From contig JADJOZ010000001.1 in the NCBI GenBank assembly GCA_016713525.1, forward strand, positions 434,001 to 498,000: a DNA stretch of 64,000 bases, in the 5' to 3' direction. Of this stretch, positions 8,459-16,404 are shown one piece after another (the stretch's first letter is position 1; every line of letters starts with the position of its first letter). Both the position numbers and the translations under genes were made by a program. Below the pieces are notes generated by a model. That model saw only the letters and a list, made by a program, of their open reading frames with translations, searched no databases and was not told the origin of the DNA. The DNA comes from Bacteroidota bacterium (lineage in GTDB: Bacteria > Bacteroidota > Bacteroidia > AKYH767-A > OLB10).

Positions 8459-9301
8459 TTAACAGCAGGAACTGCCTTTTTCAGATTTACAACATCCGCT
8501 TTTTTCAGCATATACAGTGATGCTGTAAATTCCCACATCGCTCTTTTTGTAATCTGCAATCTCATCCTGTGTGAGATAGTCTGCAAGAATCTGATCAGGA
8601 ATTATAATAGGCTTTTCTTTTTGCAAGGTGATATTATCGAAACCAAATTCTTTAATCAATCCCAGGTATTCTTCCTTTTGAATAGCGCCTGCAACACAAC
8701 CTGCATACATTTCTGCTGCACCACGAATCTTATCAGGTAATGTTCCTGTTAAAACGATATCGGAAATACTAAAATGTCCACCCGGTTTTAATACACGTGC
8801 TATTTCAAGAAACGCTTTTCTTTTATCTGGTACCAGATTTAACACGCAATTACTCACAACCACATCTGCCATATTAGCAGCAACCGGTAATCGTTCGATG
8901 TCACCTAAACGAAATTCAACATTGTTGTAATTTAATTTGTCGGCATTTTGTTGTGCTTTTTCAATCATTGCCGGAGTCATGTCAATGCCGATTACTTTTC
9001 CGGTGGGACCGGTTTCTGCTCTTGCAACAAAGCAATCGTTGCCGGCACCTGATCCCAGATCAATTACAACATCACCGGCTTTAATTTTGGCGAACTGAGT
9101 TGGCAATCCGCATCCCAGACCAAGATCAGCATTTTCATTGTATCCTTCCAGTCCTTTATATTCATCAGCCATGATGGTATATACTTCTCCACATGATCCG
9201 GTTGCACCGCAACATGACGAAGCATTTGTTGATTTATCCTGTAAAGCAATCTCTGTGTATTTTTGCTTTACCATTTCTTTGATTTGATCGGTAGTTTGCA
9301 T
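8459..9301 (-). CDS. arsM: Arsenite S-adenosylmethionine methyltransferase
   Basis: Methylates arsenite to methylated and volatile arsenicals. The 280-residue protein has the SAM motif VVIDLGSGAGNDCFVA (about residue 78) and DIERLPV, followed by VVSNCVLNLVPDK, where the Cys is one of the conserved arsenic-binding residues. Further Cys residues include SSCCGATGSCG near residue 28, GCGLP, YAGCVAGA near residue 200, and a C-terminal SGCCKSEKGSSCC tail that may also bind arsenic. It lies 12 bases downstream of arsR and about 18 bases before the arsC start, so the four genes form one operon. Confidence 0.95.
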   Translation of the reverse strand: MQTTDQIKEMVKQKYTEIALQDKSTNASSCCGATGSCGEVYTIMADEYKGLEGYNENADLGLGCGLPTQFAKIKAGDVVIDLGSGAGNDCFVARAETGPTGKVIGIDMTPAMIEKAQQNADKLNYNNVEFRLGDIERLPVAANMADVVVSNCVLNLVPDKRKAFLEIARVLKPGGHFSISDIVLTGTLPDKIRGAAEMYAGCVAGAIQKEEYLGLIKEFGFDNITLQKEKPIIIPDQILADYLTQDEIADYKKSDVGIYSITVYAEKSGCCKSEKGSSCC

Positions 9302-9313
9302 AGTTTTATTTTT

Positions 9314-9643
9314 TTAGCAACATTTAGTAATCTGTTTATAAGAAGCGAATAACGTTTTAAATAATTCGCCGAATTTGTTCCAAGTCTCACCATTAATACA
9401 ATAACATATTGAATTGCCCTCAACAGTACCTTGAATGAGTCCAGCTTGTTTTAGCTCCCTCAAATGCTGGGATACGGTTGGTTGTGCAAGGGGAAGTTCA
9501 TCAACGATACTGTTACATACACAACTATTAACCTTTAGCAGATGCTGAATGATGGCAATTCTCGCAGGATGTCCCAGTGCTTTTGCAATAGCCGCCAATT
9601 CGTTTTGGTCGGATGAAAAGAAATCTGTTTTTGATGCTCCCAT
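9314..9643 (-). CDS. arsR: ArsR-family arsenic-sensing repressor
   Basis: A 109-residue winged-helix repressor. The helix-turn-helix region LPLAQPTVSQHLRELKQAGLI is preceded by VNSCVCNSIVDEL, with C41 and C43 forming the CxC As(III) site in the DNA-binding helix region as in classical ArsR. A C-terminal CC pair could supply further ligands. It is the first gene of the ars operon and would repress it through the palindrome that lies 18-33 bases upstream of its start. Confidence 0.95.
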   Translation of the reverse strand: MGASKTDFFSSDQNELAAIAKALGHPARIAIIQHLLKVNSCVCNSIVDELPLAQPTVSQHLRELKQAGLIQGTVEGNSICYCINGETWNKFGELFKTLFASYKQITKCC

Positions 9644-9660
9644 TAATTTCTTGTTTATTT

Positions 9661-9676
9661 TAATATTGCAATATTA
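9661..9676 (-). promoter_or_regulatory. Palindromic ArsR operator overlapping the ars promoter
   Basis: TAATATTGCAATATTA is a perfect 16-bp palindrome. On the minus strand its first half, TAATATTG, is one mismatch from the TAnnTTTG -7 consensus, and a TTG lies 20 bases further upstream at the -33 position. The operator therefore covers the -7 box and is placed for steric repression by ArsR. Confidence 0.7.
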
Positions 9677-9816
9677 CGATGAAGATCATCAAAAAACAAG
9701 CGAATCCTCAAAATTATTTCTAATCAATTGAAAATCCGCTTGTTAAATTTCTACTTATTCTATTGCAAAAGATGCAGACTCCGATTAAAATGACATATTT
9801 TGAACAGTCAATTGTC

Positions 9817-9910
9817 GGAGACGCATGCTATGGATATGTGTTTTGTGGTGGAGACGCATAGCAATGGATAGGTATTTTGTGGTGGCGACGCATGCAATGC
9901 GTCTCTACAA
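9817..9910. repeat. Tandem repeat of ~34 bp, unit starting GGAGACGCAT
   Basis: Unit 1 is 9817-9849, unit 2 is 9850-9883, and a partial unit 3 starts at 9884. Each begins GGAGACGCAT or GGCGACGCAT, and the two full units continue ATGGATA and end TTTTGTGGT. Unit 3 turns into the palindrome GACGCATGCAATGCGTC (9887-9903). Confidence 0.8.
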
Positions 9911-9946
9911 TTTGTCACCCTTCGGCTACGCTCAGGGCGTCGCTTT

Positions 9947-9994
9947 CAACTTACAACTTACAACTTTCAACTAAATTGCAGTAACATCTTTCTA
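9947..9994 (+). repeat. Period-7 array, unit CAACTTA, with TGCAGT tail motif
   Basis: Units are CAACTTA, CAACTTA, CAACTTT and CAACTAA (9947-9974), followed by TAAATTGCAGTAACATCTTT. The array-plus-tail order matches that at 6845-6907. Confidence 0.75.
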
Positions 9995-10036
9995 ATCAGG
10001 AACTGCAATTAAAAACAGATAACTGATATTGACTAT

Positions 10037-11278
10037 TTACGCTTTTGCAGTTGCTCTTCTTCTGAACGTAGGTTTATTACGTTGCTGATTACCACGATTC
10101 ATTGGAGTATGAGTAGACGCAGCAATTGAATTTCCCATTGAAACACTACCGGTACTGAAAGTATGAGGCATAGAGGTTATATCTTTAGGAACCAGTTTGC
10201 GAATGTCTTTTAAGTATGGAAGTTCATCGGGTGAGCAAAACGAAATTGCGGCTCCTTCTTCTCCAGCACGTGCTGTTCTGCCAATACGGTGAATGTAAGT
10301 TTCTGGAACTTCAGGTAGATCAAAATTGATGACGTGACTAAGTTTATCGACATCAATTCCACGTGATGCAATATCGGTTGCAACCAGAATACGGATGCGT
10401 CTGTTTTTAAATCCGTCTAGTGCACGCTCACGTGAACCTTGCGATTTATCTCCGTGAATTGCTTCAGCTTTAATTCCTTTTTTAGTAAGATCTTTTGCAA
10501 TTCTGTCGGCGCCTCTTTTAGTTCTTGCGAAAATAAGTGCATGATCAATTTTATCATCGGTGAGTATTTGAAATAGCAGTGATCGCTTTTCAGTTTTCTC
10601 TATAAAATAAACACACTGACTTACTTTTTCAGCAGGTGCAGAAACCGGAGCCACATTAACCTGGACTGGTTTATTCAAAATTGCACCGGCAAGTTTACTG
10701 ATTTCAAGAGGAATAGTTGCTGAGAAGAATACAGTTTGTCTTTTTACAGGAAGTAATTTTATCACGCGTTTAATATCGTGAATGAAACCCATATCCAGCA
10801 TTCTGTCGGCTTCATCTAAAACCAAAAACTCCACATGCTTTAAATGCACAAATCCCTGATCAATTAAATCGATCAAACGACCAGGAGTAGCTACTAAAAT
10901 ATCAACTCCTGCTTTCAGTGCATTTGTTTGTGGATGTTGTGAAACACCACCATAAATAACAGCATTTCTTAATCGCAATCCTTTTCCATAATCGGTAAAA
11001 CTCTGATTGATCTGTATCGCCAGTTCACGCGTTGGTGCAAGAACAACTGCTCTGATTTTTGCATCACGTCCCTGATGAGGTGTGTTACTTAGTAATTGCA
11101 GAATAGGCAATGCAAATGCTGCTGTTTTACCTGTTCCGGTTTGTGCACATCCAAAGACATCACTGCCTTCTAAAATATGCGGGATTGCTTGCTCTTGAAT
11201 AGGTGTTGGTTCAGTGTACCCTTTTACATGCAAAGCATTGCAAATTTCCATATTGGAAATTATTTCATTAAATTTCAT
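10037..11278 (-). CDS. DEAD-box ATP-dependent RNA helicase (RhlE type)
   Basis: Unwinds RNA duplexes in ribosome assembly or mRNA turnover. The 413-residue protein has the full motif set: Q motif (GYTEPTPIQEQAIP), motif I AQTGTGKT (about residue 41), Ia PTRELA, Ib TPGR, motif II DEAD (about residue 153), motif III SAT, IV LIFARTK, V ATDIASRGID and VI HRIGRTARAG. The C-terminal tail is short and basic (RGNQQRNKPTFRRRATAKA), typical for RhlE-like proteins that bind RNA non-specifically. It is transcribed alone on the minus strand, divergent from the FAS1 lipoprotein. Confidence 0.95.
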   Translation of the reverse strand: MKFNEIISNMEICNALHVKGYTEPTPIQEQAIPHILEGSDVFGCAQTGTGKTAAFALPILQLLSNTPHQGRDAKIRAVVLAPTRELAIQINQSFTDYGKGLRLRNAVIYGGVSQHPQTNALKAGVDILVATPGRLIDLIDQGFVHLKHVEFLVLDEADRMLDMGFIHDIKRVIKLLPVKRQTVFFSATIPLEISKLAGAILNKPVQVNVAPVSAPAEKVSQCVYFIEKTEKRSLLFQILTDDKIDHALIFARTKRGADRIAKDLTKKGIKAEAIHGDKSQGSRERALDGFKNRRIRILVATDIASRGIDVDKLSHVINFDLPEVPETYIHRIGRTARAGEEGAAISFCSPDELPYLKDIRKLVPKDITSMPHTFSTGSVSMGNSIAASTHTPMNRGNQQRNKPTFRRRATAKA

Positions 11279-11477
11279 TTGTTGTTTGTTGTGGAAACTT
11301 AATCAGTCCAGACCGACTTTGCCGGAAATTAAAATGATTTGTTCCCTTTAAGTATTATTTTGAAAATGCCGGTAGTAGAGGAAGGCCCGGAACTTATGAG
11401 TGCAAAGATACGGCTTTTTTAGTCTTAAGTTGGGAAATGCCATTAATATAGTTTAATAATCTAATAATCAGTGCATT

Positions 11478-11503
11478 ATAAATATGATATATATCATATT
11501 TAT
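11478..11503. promoter_or_regulatory. 26-bp perfect palindrome upstream of the FAS1 gene
   Basis: The core AATATGATATATATCATATT (11481-11500) is extended by ATA on the left and TAT on the right to a perfect 26-bp palindrome. It lies 64 bases before the ATG at 11567 in the divergent spacer with the helicase gene. Its size and symmetry suggest a dimeric transcription factor site. A half-site AATATGATA recurs at 13563-13571, between the cytochrome c gene and the His/Cys-rich protein gene. Confidence 0.5.
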
Positions 11504-11566
11504 CGGAAACGATATTAACGAGATTTGCCAAACAATAATTAATCTAACATTTTAAATTATAACATC

Positions 11567-12127
11567 ATGAAAAATAAATTTCTCACAGCCGTAATAACCG
11601 GTACCATTCTATCAATTAGTGTATCCTGCAATCAGCAGACATCTAATGAAACTGATTCAGCAACTAATACTGAACAAACTGAAGAAAAATTAACTGGACA
11701 ATCAGGTGTGGTTGATGATGTATCTCAAAAAAATATTGTGGGAGTCGCAGCAGGTTCAGCCGATCACACAACTTTAGTGGCTGCTGTAAAGGCTGCTGAA
11801 TTAGTCGATGTTCTTTCGAATGCAGGACCCTTTACAGTTTTTGCTCCAACCAATGCCGCTTTCGATGCATTGCCAGCAGGAACAGTTGATGAATTGCTGA
11901 AACCTGAGAACAAAGAAAAACTTCAGGATATTTTGCAGTTCCACGTCGCTGTTGCTGTTTATAAAACTGAAAACTTAAAAGACGGTCAGATACTAAACAT
12001 GGTAAATGGTGCCAATGCAACTATAGCTGTTAAAGATGGCAAGGTTTCTATCAACGGCGCTAATGTAGTTGCTTCTGTTCCTGCAAGCAATGGCATTATT
12101 CATGTTGTTGACAGGGTAATGCAGTAG
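11567..12127 (+). CDS. FAS1 (fasciclin) domain lipoprotein
   Basis: A 186-residue protein with a lipoprotein signal peptide (cleavage before Cys in SISVSC, about residue 21), a Thr/Gln/Glu-rich linker and one FAS1 domain (about residues 55-186). The domain shows DHTTLVAAVKAAELVDVLSNAGPFTVFAPTNAAFDALPAGTVDELL, the H1 box of fasciclin domains, and an H2-like VNGANATIAV...NGIIHVVDRVM ending. FAS1 domains mediate adhesion or protein binding at the cell surface. A large palindrome upstream suggests regulated expression. A GGATTAA-type repeat starts at its stop codon. Confidence 0.9.
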   Translation: MKNKFLTAVITGTILSISVSCNQQTSNETDSATNTEQTEEKLTGQSGVVDDVSQKNIVGVAAGSADHTTLVAAVKAAELVDVLSNAGPFTVFAPTNAAFDALPAGTVDELLKPENKEKLQDILQFHVAVAVYKTENLKDGQILNMVNGANATIAVKDGKVSINGANVVASVPASNGIIHVVDRVMQ

Positions 12128-12140
12128 AATTAAGGATTTA
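12127..12140 (+). repeat. GAATTAA-GGATTTA heptamers starting in the FAS1 stop codon
   Basis: The G of the TAG stop (12125-12127) begins GAATTAA (12127-12133), followed by GGATTTA. The pair GAATTAA-GGATTT is identical to 6495-6507 after tsaC, and has the same position and direction relative to the stop codon. Confidence 0.7.
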
Positions 12141-12172
12141 TGTGTTTCTGCTCAGAAGGAAAATTCGTTAAA

Positions 12173-12207
12173 ATGATAGATTATAAATGATAGATGATAA
12201 ATGAAAT
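12173..12207 (+). repeat. Period-7 array, unit ATGATAR
   Basis: Units read ATGATAG, ATTATAA, ATGATAG, ATGATAA and ATGAAAT, five consecutive heptamers without gaps. Confidence 0.7.
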
Positions 12208-12240
12208 ACTGACCTAGCCTGAAATAGGTTGACTTGGCTT

Positions 12241-12296
12241 GAAATGTCATTATTCAATATTCAAATCTTGTTAATCAATTTTCAATAAAAGCACCA
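12241..12296 (+). repeat. Dispersed intergenic repeat, copy 2 (partial)
   Basis: GAAATGTCATTATTCAATATTC... followed by CTTGTTAATC and TTCAATAAAAGCA matches the first two thirds of 6546-6633 and then diverges. Confidence 0.65.
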
Positions 12297-12414
12297 TGAA
12301 GACAGGCAGAATATTTGACTTGTTGAAGAACCCAAATATGAGTTCTATAGCAGTTTCAAAATATTGAATAACAAATATTGAATATTACAAATTGAATAAG
12401 GAAATCGGGAGCAA

Positions 12415-12497
12415 AATATTATTCAATTCTCACTTCGTGATGGTCAATATTCAATAAAAGCATTTTGAGAACGATAAACCACCAACTTTAGCAGCCA
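12415..12497 (+). repeat. Dispersed intergenic repeat, copy 3
   Basis: The last 50 bases (12448-12497), from TATTCAATAAAAGC to CCACCAACTTTAGCAGCCA, align without gaps to 6584-6633. Confidence 0.8.
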
Positions 12498-12654
12498 CTT
12501 GCTTGCATTCTTCCTCACCCCGGCCCTCTCCAGCATAGGCATCATCCTCCGTGTTGCATTTGGGGCTGGAGAGGGAGAGATTCATATTAAATATTAAAAT
12601 GCTTTTGGTCAGAAGAAAATTCGTCAAAATGTAAACTGATCAATATAAAATTGT

Positions 12655-12690
12655 GAATGTAAAATGTTCAACGTAAAACGTCCAACGTAT
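12655..12690 (+). repeat. Period-7 array, unit AAYGTNN
   Basis: Units read AATGTAA, AATGTTC, AACGTAA, AACGTCC and AACGTAT, five consecutive heptamers with the AAYGT core fixed. Confidence 0.7.
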
Positions 12691-12727
12691 AATTTTGTTT
12701 TGAACATTTACAAAACTAAAATGAGAC

Positions 12728-12853
12728 AATGACAATAACTCTGCCGAAAATCCCCAATGACCATCAATGACCCAATGACAGCAGCTTTGCTGCCAATGAC
12801 AGCAGCGATAGCTGCGAATGACTCAAATGAAGCGGCAAAGCCGCTTCATTTGC
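12728..12853 (-). repeat. GTCATT-linked hairpin array at the 3' end of the cytochrome c gene
   Basis: On the minus strand the stop codon of the cytochrome gene lies inside the first hairpin (AAGCGGC-TTT-GCCGCTT arms within a longer CAAATGAAGCGG/CCGCTTCATTTG stem). Then follow GTCATT, CGCAGC-loop-GCTGCT, GTCATT, GGCAGC-AAA-GCTGCT, and further GTCATT copies. The same module, in the same direction relative to its gene, follows the S4-domain gene at 35304-35406. Confidence 0.85.
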
Positions 12854-13418
12854 TAATCGGTGCCGGTACTACATTTTCAACCGGTTTCGTTGATTTCAGA
12901 TATTCAAAAATTGCAGATGCATCTTCATCAGTTATGTTTTTGTAATTGGGCCATGGCATAGGAGGGAGGAGCATTCTGGCTCCATCCATTCCTTTGTACT
13001 TTCCTTCTTTAATTGCTTTTTTAAATTGCTCCAGTGTCCAGTTACCAATTCCTGTTGCATCAGATGTTAAGTTGGCTGCATAGGTGACTCCCCAGGGACC
13101 AACGGCAACGGTATTATGTGGATTAAATAAAACCCACGGACCAATCATTGTGGTATCGAATTTCGCAATTGGCATCGATGCCGGATGTCCAGACAATAAT
13201 AAGTTCGGATCAGGTGATGGTCCTTCAGGTCCAAATATTTTTGGCGAATGACAATCGTTGCAACCCATAATGCCTACCAGATATTCGCCTCGCTTTACCT
13301 GCTCTTCTTTGGATGGTTGCTTTGGTTCCTCTTTTTTCTCCGTCGGTGTCCCACAAGAATAAACTAATATAAAGGCTCCGAAAAGAATTTGTATGCTATT
13401 TAACTTTGTTGTTTTCAT
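12846..13418 (-). CDS. c-type cytochrome lipoprotein
   Basis: A 190-residue exported electron carrier. The signal peptide ends with a lipobox (LVYSC, Cys 22), followed by a charged linker and a single haem-binding CNDCH motif (residues 53-57) in GEYLVGIMGCNDCHSPK. A distal Met ligand is probably in LLPPMPWPNYKNITDED. The rest of the pattern (YAANLTSDATGIGNWTLEQFKKAIKEGK) is that of membrane-bound or lipoprotein cytochromes c of the dehydrogenase-associated type. There is no partner dehydrogenase nearby. Its stop codon is inside a hairpin repeat. Confidence 0.9.
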   Translation of the reverse strand: MKTTKLNSIQILFGAFILVYSCGTPTEKKEEPKQPSKEEQVKRGEYLVGIMGCNDCHSPKIFGPEGPSPDPNLLLSGHPASMPIAKFDTTMIGPWVLFNPHNTVAVGPWGVTYAANLTSDATGIGNWTLEQFKKAIKEGKYKGMDGARMLLPPMPWPNYKNITDEDASAIFEYLKSTKPVENVVPAPISK

Positions 13419-13547
13419 GGTAAGTGTTTTTGTTCAGGCAGCTAAAATAAAAATATTTTAATTGCATTCGTCAAAACTAATTGACTGTTATTTTTAGACT
13501 ATTAAATAAGGTTTTTTTAGAACGTTTTATTGTTATAAAATAATGAA

Positions 13548-13571
13548 TATCAAATGATTATGAATATGATA
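13548..13571. promoter_or_regulatory. Imperfect inverted repeat TATCA...TGATA before the metal-uptake gene set
   Basis: The segment starts TATCA and ends TGATA, with an AT-rich centre ATGATTATGA that loosely resembles Fur/Zur-type boxes. Placed about 20 bases upstream of the -7 box at 13592. Weak evidence. Confidence 0.25.
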
Positions 13572-13591
13572 CAAATCTTGGCGGATTTCAG

Positions 13592-13599
13592 TATCTTTG
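13592..13599 (+). promoter_or_regulatory. Candidate -7 promoter box (TATCTTTG) six bases from the ATG
   Basis: Matches TAnnTTTG. With the ATG at 13606, the expected transcription start falls on or next to the start codon, so the mRNA could be leaderless. Confidence 0.45.
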
Positions 13600-13605
13600 C
13601 AATTG

Positions 13606-13920
13606 ATGTTGCGCAGATATAACATATTCATTTCTTTATTGCTGCTGGCGGTATTTTGCTATCCGTTGGTTCAAATTGAAGTGCATGCTTTTGAACATCG
13701 CAACGATACACATTGTGATGCTACTGCTGAAGTTCATTTGCATGAACTGGAACATGTTTGCAGTATATGCGACTTTACTGTTTCTTTTAGCGAAGGTGCA
13801 GTTGAAACTTATTTTAATGTAATCGAAGTTATTAATTCCGGAACCTGGTTTACAGCTTCGGTGCCTGTTGTTCCTTCCACAGCATGGCCTTTATTACCTC
13901 CCAGAGCACCTCCGGTCTGA
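13606..13920 (+). CDS. Small exported His/Cys-rich protein, putative metal-related
   Basis: A 104-residue protein with an N-terminal hydrophobic segment (YNIFISLLLLAVFCYPLVQI). The mature part is rich in His and Cys: EVHAFEHRNDTHC, EVHLHELEHVCSICDF. This arrangement (HxH, ExHxCxxC) suggests binding of a transition metal such as zinc or copper. The C terminus is Pro-rich (PLLPPRAPPV). The ATG at 13606 is preferred to an in-frame TTG at 13597, which lies within the promoter box. It precedes a TonB receptor, and I infer a role in metal uptake; I know no named family for it. Confidence 0.65.
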   Translation: MLRRYNIFISLLLLAVFCYPLVQIEVHAFEHRNDTHCDATAEVHLHELEHVCSICDFTVSFSEGAVETYFNVIEVINSGTWFTASVPVVPSTAWPLLPPRAPPV

Positions 13921-14023
13921 TTTTTTACCCTGAAGTGTCTATTTCATACACTTCTTGAGGGTGTTTTCGGTGACTCCCGCTTATGGGATGTTACTACTGT
14001 TTTATTATTTAAAATTTAACCAA

Positions 14024-16358
14024 TTGAAACTACTTGTTAAGTTGTTTTCAATCATGGTGTTTATTTTAATGCAATCGGTTGCTCTCATCGCGCAATGTAC
14101 TTTAGAAATGAAAGGTACAGTTGTAGATGCAGATACACGGGAGCCATTAGGATATTCTAACGTTGTGATTGTGGAACTACAAAAAGGTGCCGCTACCGAT
14201 GAATCGGGAAACTATATAATTAAAGGAATCTGTTCCGGTAATTATACCGTTCGCGTTTCTCATTTATCGTGTGAAAGCAAAGATTTCAAACTTGAAATCA
14301 CCGCCGATTTGGTTCGGAATTTTGAATTGCCTCATTCACTCAATGAACTGAAAGGTGTGAGCATTTCTGCTGAGCGACAAAAAGATGTCCCCACACAAGC
14401 TGTTCAGGAAATCACAGGTGAAGATCTCGATAAAACAAGAGGTTCATCTCTCGGTGAAAGTCTGAAGGGTGTATCCGGAATATCTGAATTGAAAACCGGA
14501 AGCTCGGTTTCGAAACCAGTAATTCACGGTCTCCACAGTAATCGTGTTTTAATTTTGAACAATGGCATCCGTCAGGAAGGACAACAATGGGGGAGTGAGC
14601 ATGCTCCCGAAATTGATCCGTTTATAGCAACACAACTCACTGTTATAAAAGGTGCCAATTCTGTTCGTTATGGTTCCGATGCAATTGCAGGTGTGATTCT
14701 TGTCGAGCCGGCTCCTATGCCCGATTCGGCCGGAATACGTGGCGAATTAAATTTGGTTGGCTTCTCTAATAACAGAGAAGGAGTGGTTTCTGCTATTGCT
14801 GAACAACGGTTTGAAAAAATAAAAGCTCTGAGCTGGCGATTACAGGGAACACTTAAGAAAGGTGGTAATACCAAAACACCAGATTACTATCTTAAAAATA
14901 CCGGATACGAAGAAGAGAATTTCTCATGGGCATTAGGTTGGAATAAACCAACTTATGGTCTGGAAGTTTTTTATTCGCAGTTTAATAGCAGTATCGGAAT
15001 TTTCTCCGGTTCACACATCGGAAATTTAACCGATCTGCAGGCTGCATTCGACAGGGACGAACCTTTGGAGCAATCAGGATTCAGCTATCATATCGATCGT
15101 CCCTTTCAACGTGCCGAACACGAACTGCTGAAAACAAAAGGGTGGTTGCTGACTGGTACAACCGGAAAATTCTCTGTGACTTATGCCAGACAGTACAACC
15201 TGCGTTATGAATATGATAAGCACCGGCCATTAAACGATGCATTGGCTGCTCTCAATTTGCCGGAACTTACCTATGAAATAACTTCTCATTCGGTCGATTT
15301 ACTTTGGGAACACAATTCCTATAAAGGATTTACCGGTATGGTTGGTTGCTCTGGCATGACACAGGGCAATACATTCGAAGGCAGAAAGTTTATCCCGAAT
15401 TACATTAATAATACTGCAGGGCTGTTTGTTGTGGAACGCTACCGGAAGAATAAATTATTACTGGAAGCTGGTGCAAGAATGGATATTCGTGAGCTTACAG
15501 TGTATGAAAAGGAAAATGGTATTGTTAATTCCTATGAATACAATTATCAGAACTTTTCAGGTACAACCGGTGTAATTTATGATGTCACCAAAAATATCCG
15601 GATCACTGCAAATTTGGGAACTGCCTGGCGTGCCCCTGCCGTTAATGAGTTGTACAGTGACGGATTGCACCACGGTGCTGCAGCAATTGAAATCGGAGAT
15701 ACATCATTGGTGCCTGAAAAATCATGGAATGCTATTGTTTCTCTTATGCTGTTTAATCACGATAAATTTGCAATCGAAATTTCAGGATATTACAATCTGA
15801 TAAATGATTTTATTTACCTGAAACCGGTATTGCCACCAACACTCACCATCAGAGGAGCATTTCCTACTTATCGTTATGAACAGGCAGATGCAACACTTAA
15901 AGGTATCGATGCAATGGTCAGATATCATTTAACCGAGCATACTGAATTGCATATGAGAGCCGATATTGTAAGAGCATTCAACGAAGAAGCCAATGATTTT
16001 CTTCAGATGATGCCTGCCGATCATTTTGAGTATGGTGCAACCATTAATTTACCGGAATGGAAAAAAAACCAAATCGAACCATTTGATGGTAAGTGTAAAT
16101 CAGGTACTCAGACAGCATAGAGTGCCCGACGAAGCAGATTATGTTGCTCCTCCATCCGGATATGTGTTGCTGAATGCCGAAGCCGGTACTATTCTAACAT
16201 TCGGAAAACAAGCTATCCATCTAAGCTTGAACGTAACCAATTTATTGAATACTTCTTATCGCGATTACCTGAACAGGTTCCGTTATTATGCCGATGAGCA
16301 GGGAAGGAATGTCTCATTGAAAATTAAAGTGCCTTTTCAGTTTACTAAAAAAAATTAA
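14024..16358 (+). pseudogene. TonB-dependent outer membrane receptor, frameshifted at an A8 tract
   Basis: Outer membrane transporter with a signal peptide ending ...QSVALIAQC, a carboxypeptidase-like regulatory domain (MKGTVVDADTREPLGYSNVVI), a plug (about residues 100-230 with the HGLHSNRVLILNNGIRQEGQQWGSEHAPEID stretch) and a beta-barrel ending in ...IKVPFQF. The plug pattern with EGQQWGxEHAPEID occurs in Bacteroidota receptors thought to take up metals. The frame is lost at A8 (16061-16068): dropping one A restores LPEWKKTKSNHLM...RVPDEADYVAPPSGYVLLNAE. The remaining ~100 residues are the last barrel strands. The TTG at 14024 is chosen as start because it gives a compact signal peptide; the open frame extends to 13955. 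Confidence 0.85.
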
Positions 16359-16404
16359 ATTAATCTAAACCTTATCCGCTATAGCGGGAAAAACAAAAAA
16401 AAAC

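Larger units (their letters stand above)
9644..10036. other. Spacer between arsR and the helicase gene: ars promoter plus repeats
   Basis: No gene was recognised. Besides the ars operator it holds a ~34-bp tandem repeat, a REP-like motif CCCTTCGGCTACGCTCAGGG at 9918-9937, a CAACTTA array, and an inverted repeat AATTGCAGT (9974-9982) / ACTGCAATT (10002-10010) that could be a 3' hairpin for the helicase transcript. Confidence 0.65.
12128..12845. other. 718-base spacer of degenerate repeats, no gene
   Basis: No plausible gene on either strand. It contains a period-7 ATGATAR array (12173-12207), two copies of the dispersed repeat seen at 6546, a related pair CAGAAGGAAAATTCGTTAAAATG (12154) / CAGAAGAAAATTCGTCAAAATG (12611), an 11-bp inverted repeat CCCTCTCCAGC (12524-12534) / GCTGGAGAGGG (12565-12575), a period-7 AACGTNN array (12655-12690) and the GTCATT hairpin array next to the cytochrome gene. 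The flanking genes converge. Confidence 0.7.

Noticed and set aside
8408..8740. Plus-strand open frames opposite arsC, arsM and many other genes
   Set aside because: They lie antisense to well-conserved coding sequence and are explained by the codon use of the real genes.
12524..12575. Terminator CCCTCTCCAGC / GCTGGAGAGGG
   Set aside because: Arms are perfect, but the loop is 30 bases and no T-run follows in either direction; it was kept only as an inverted repeat in the spacer description.
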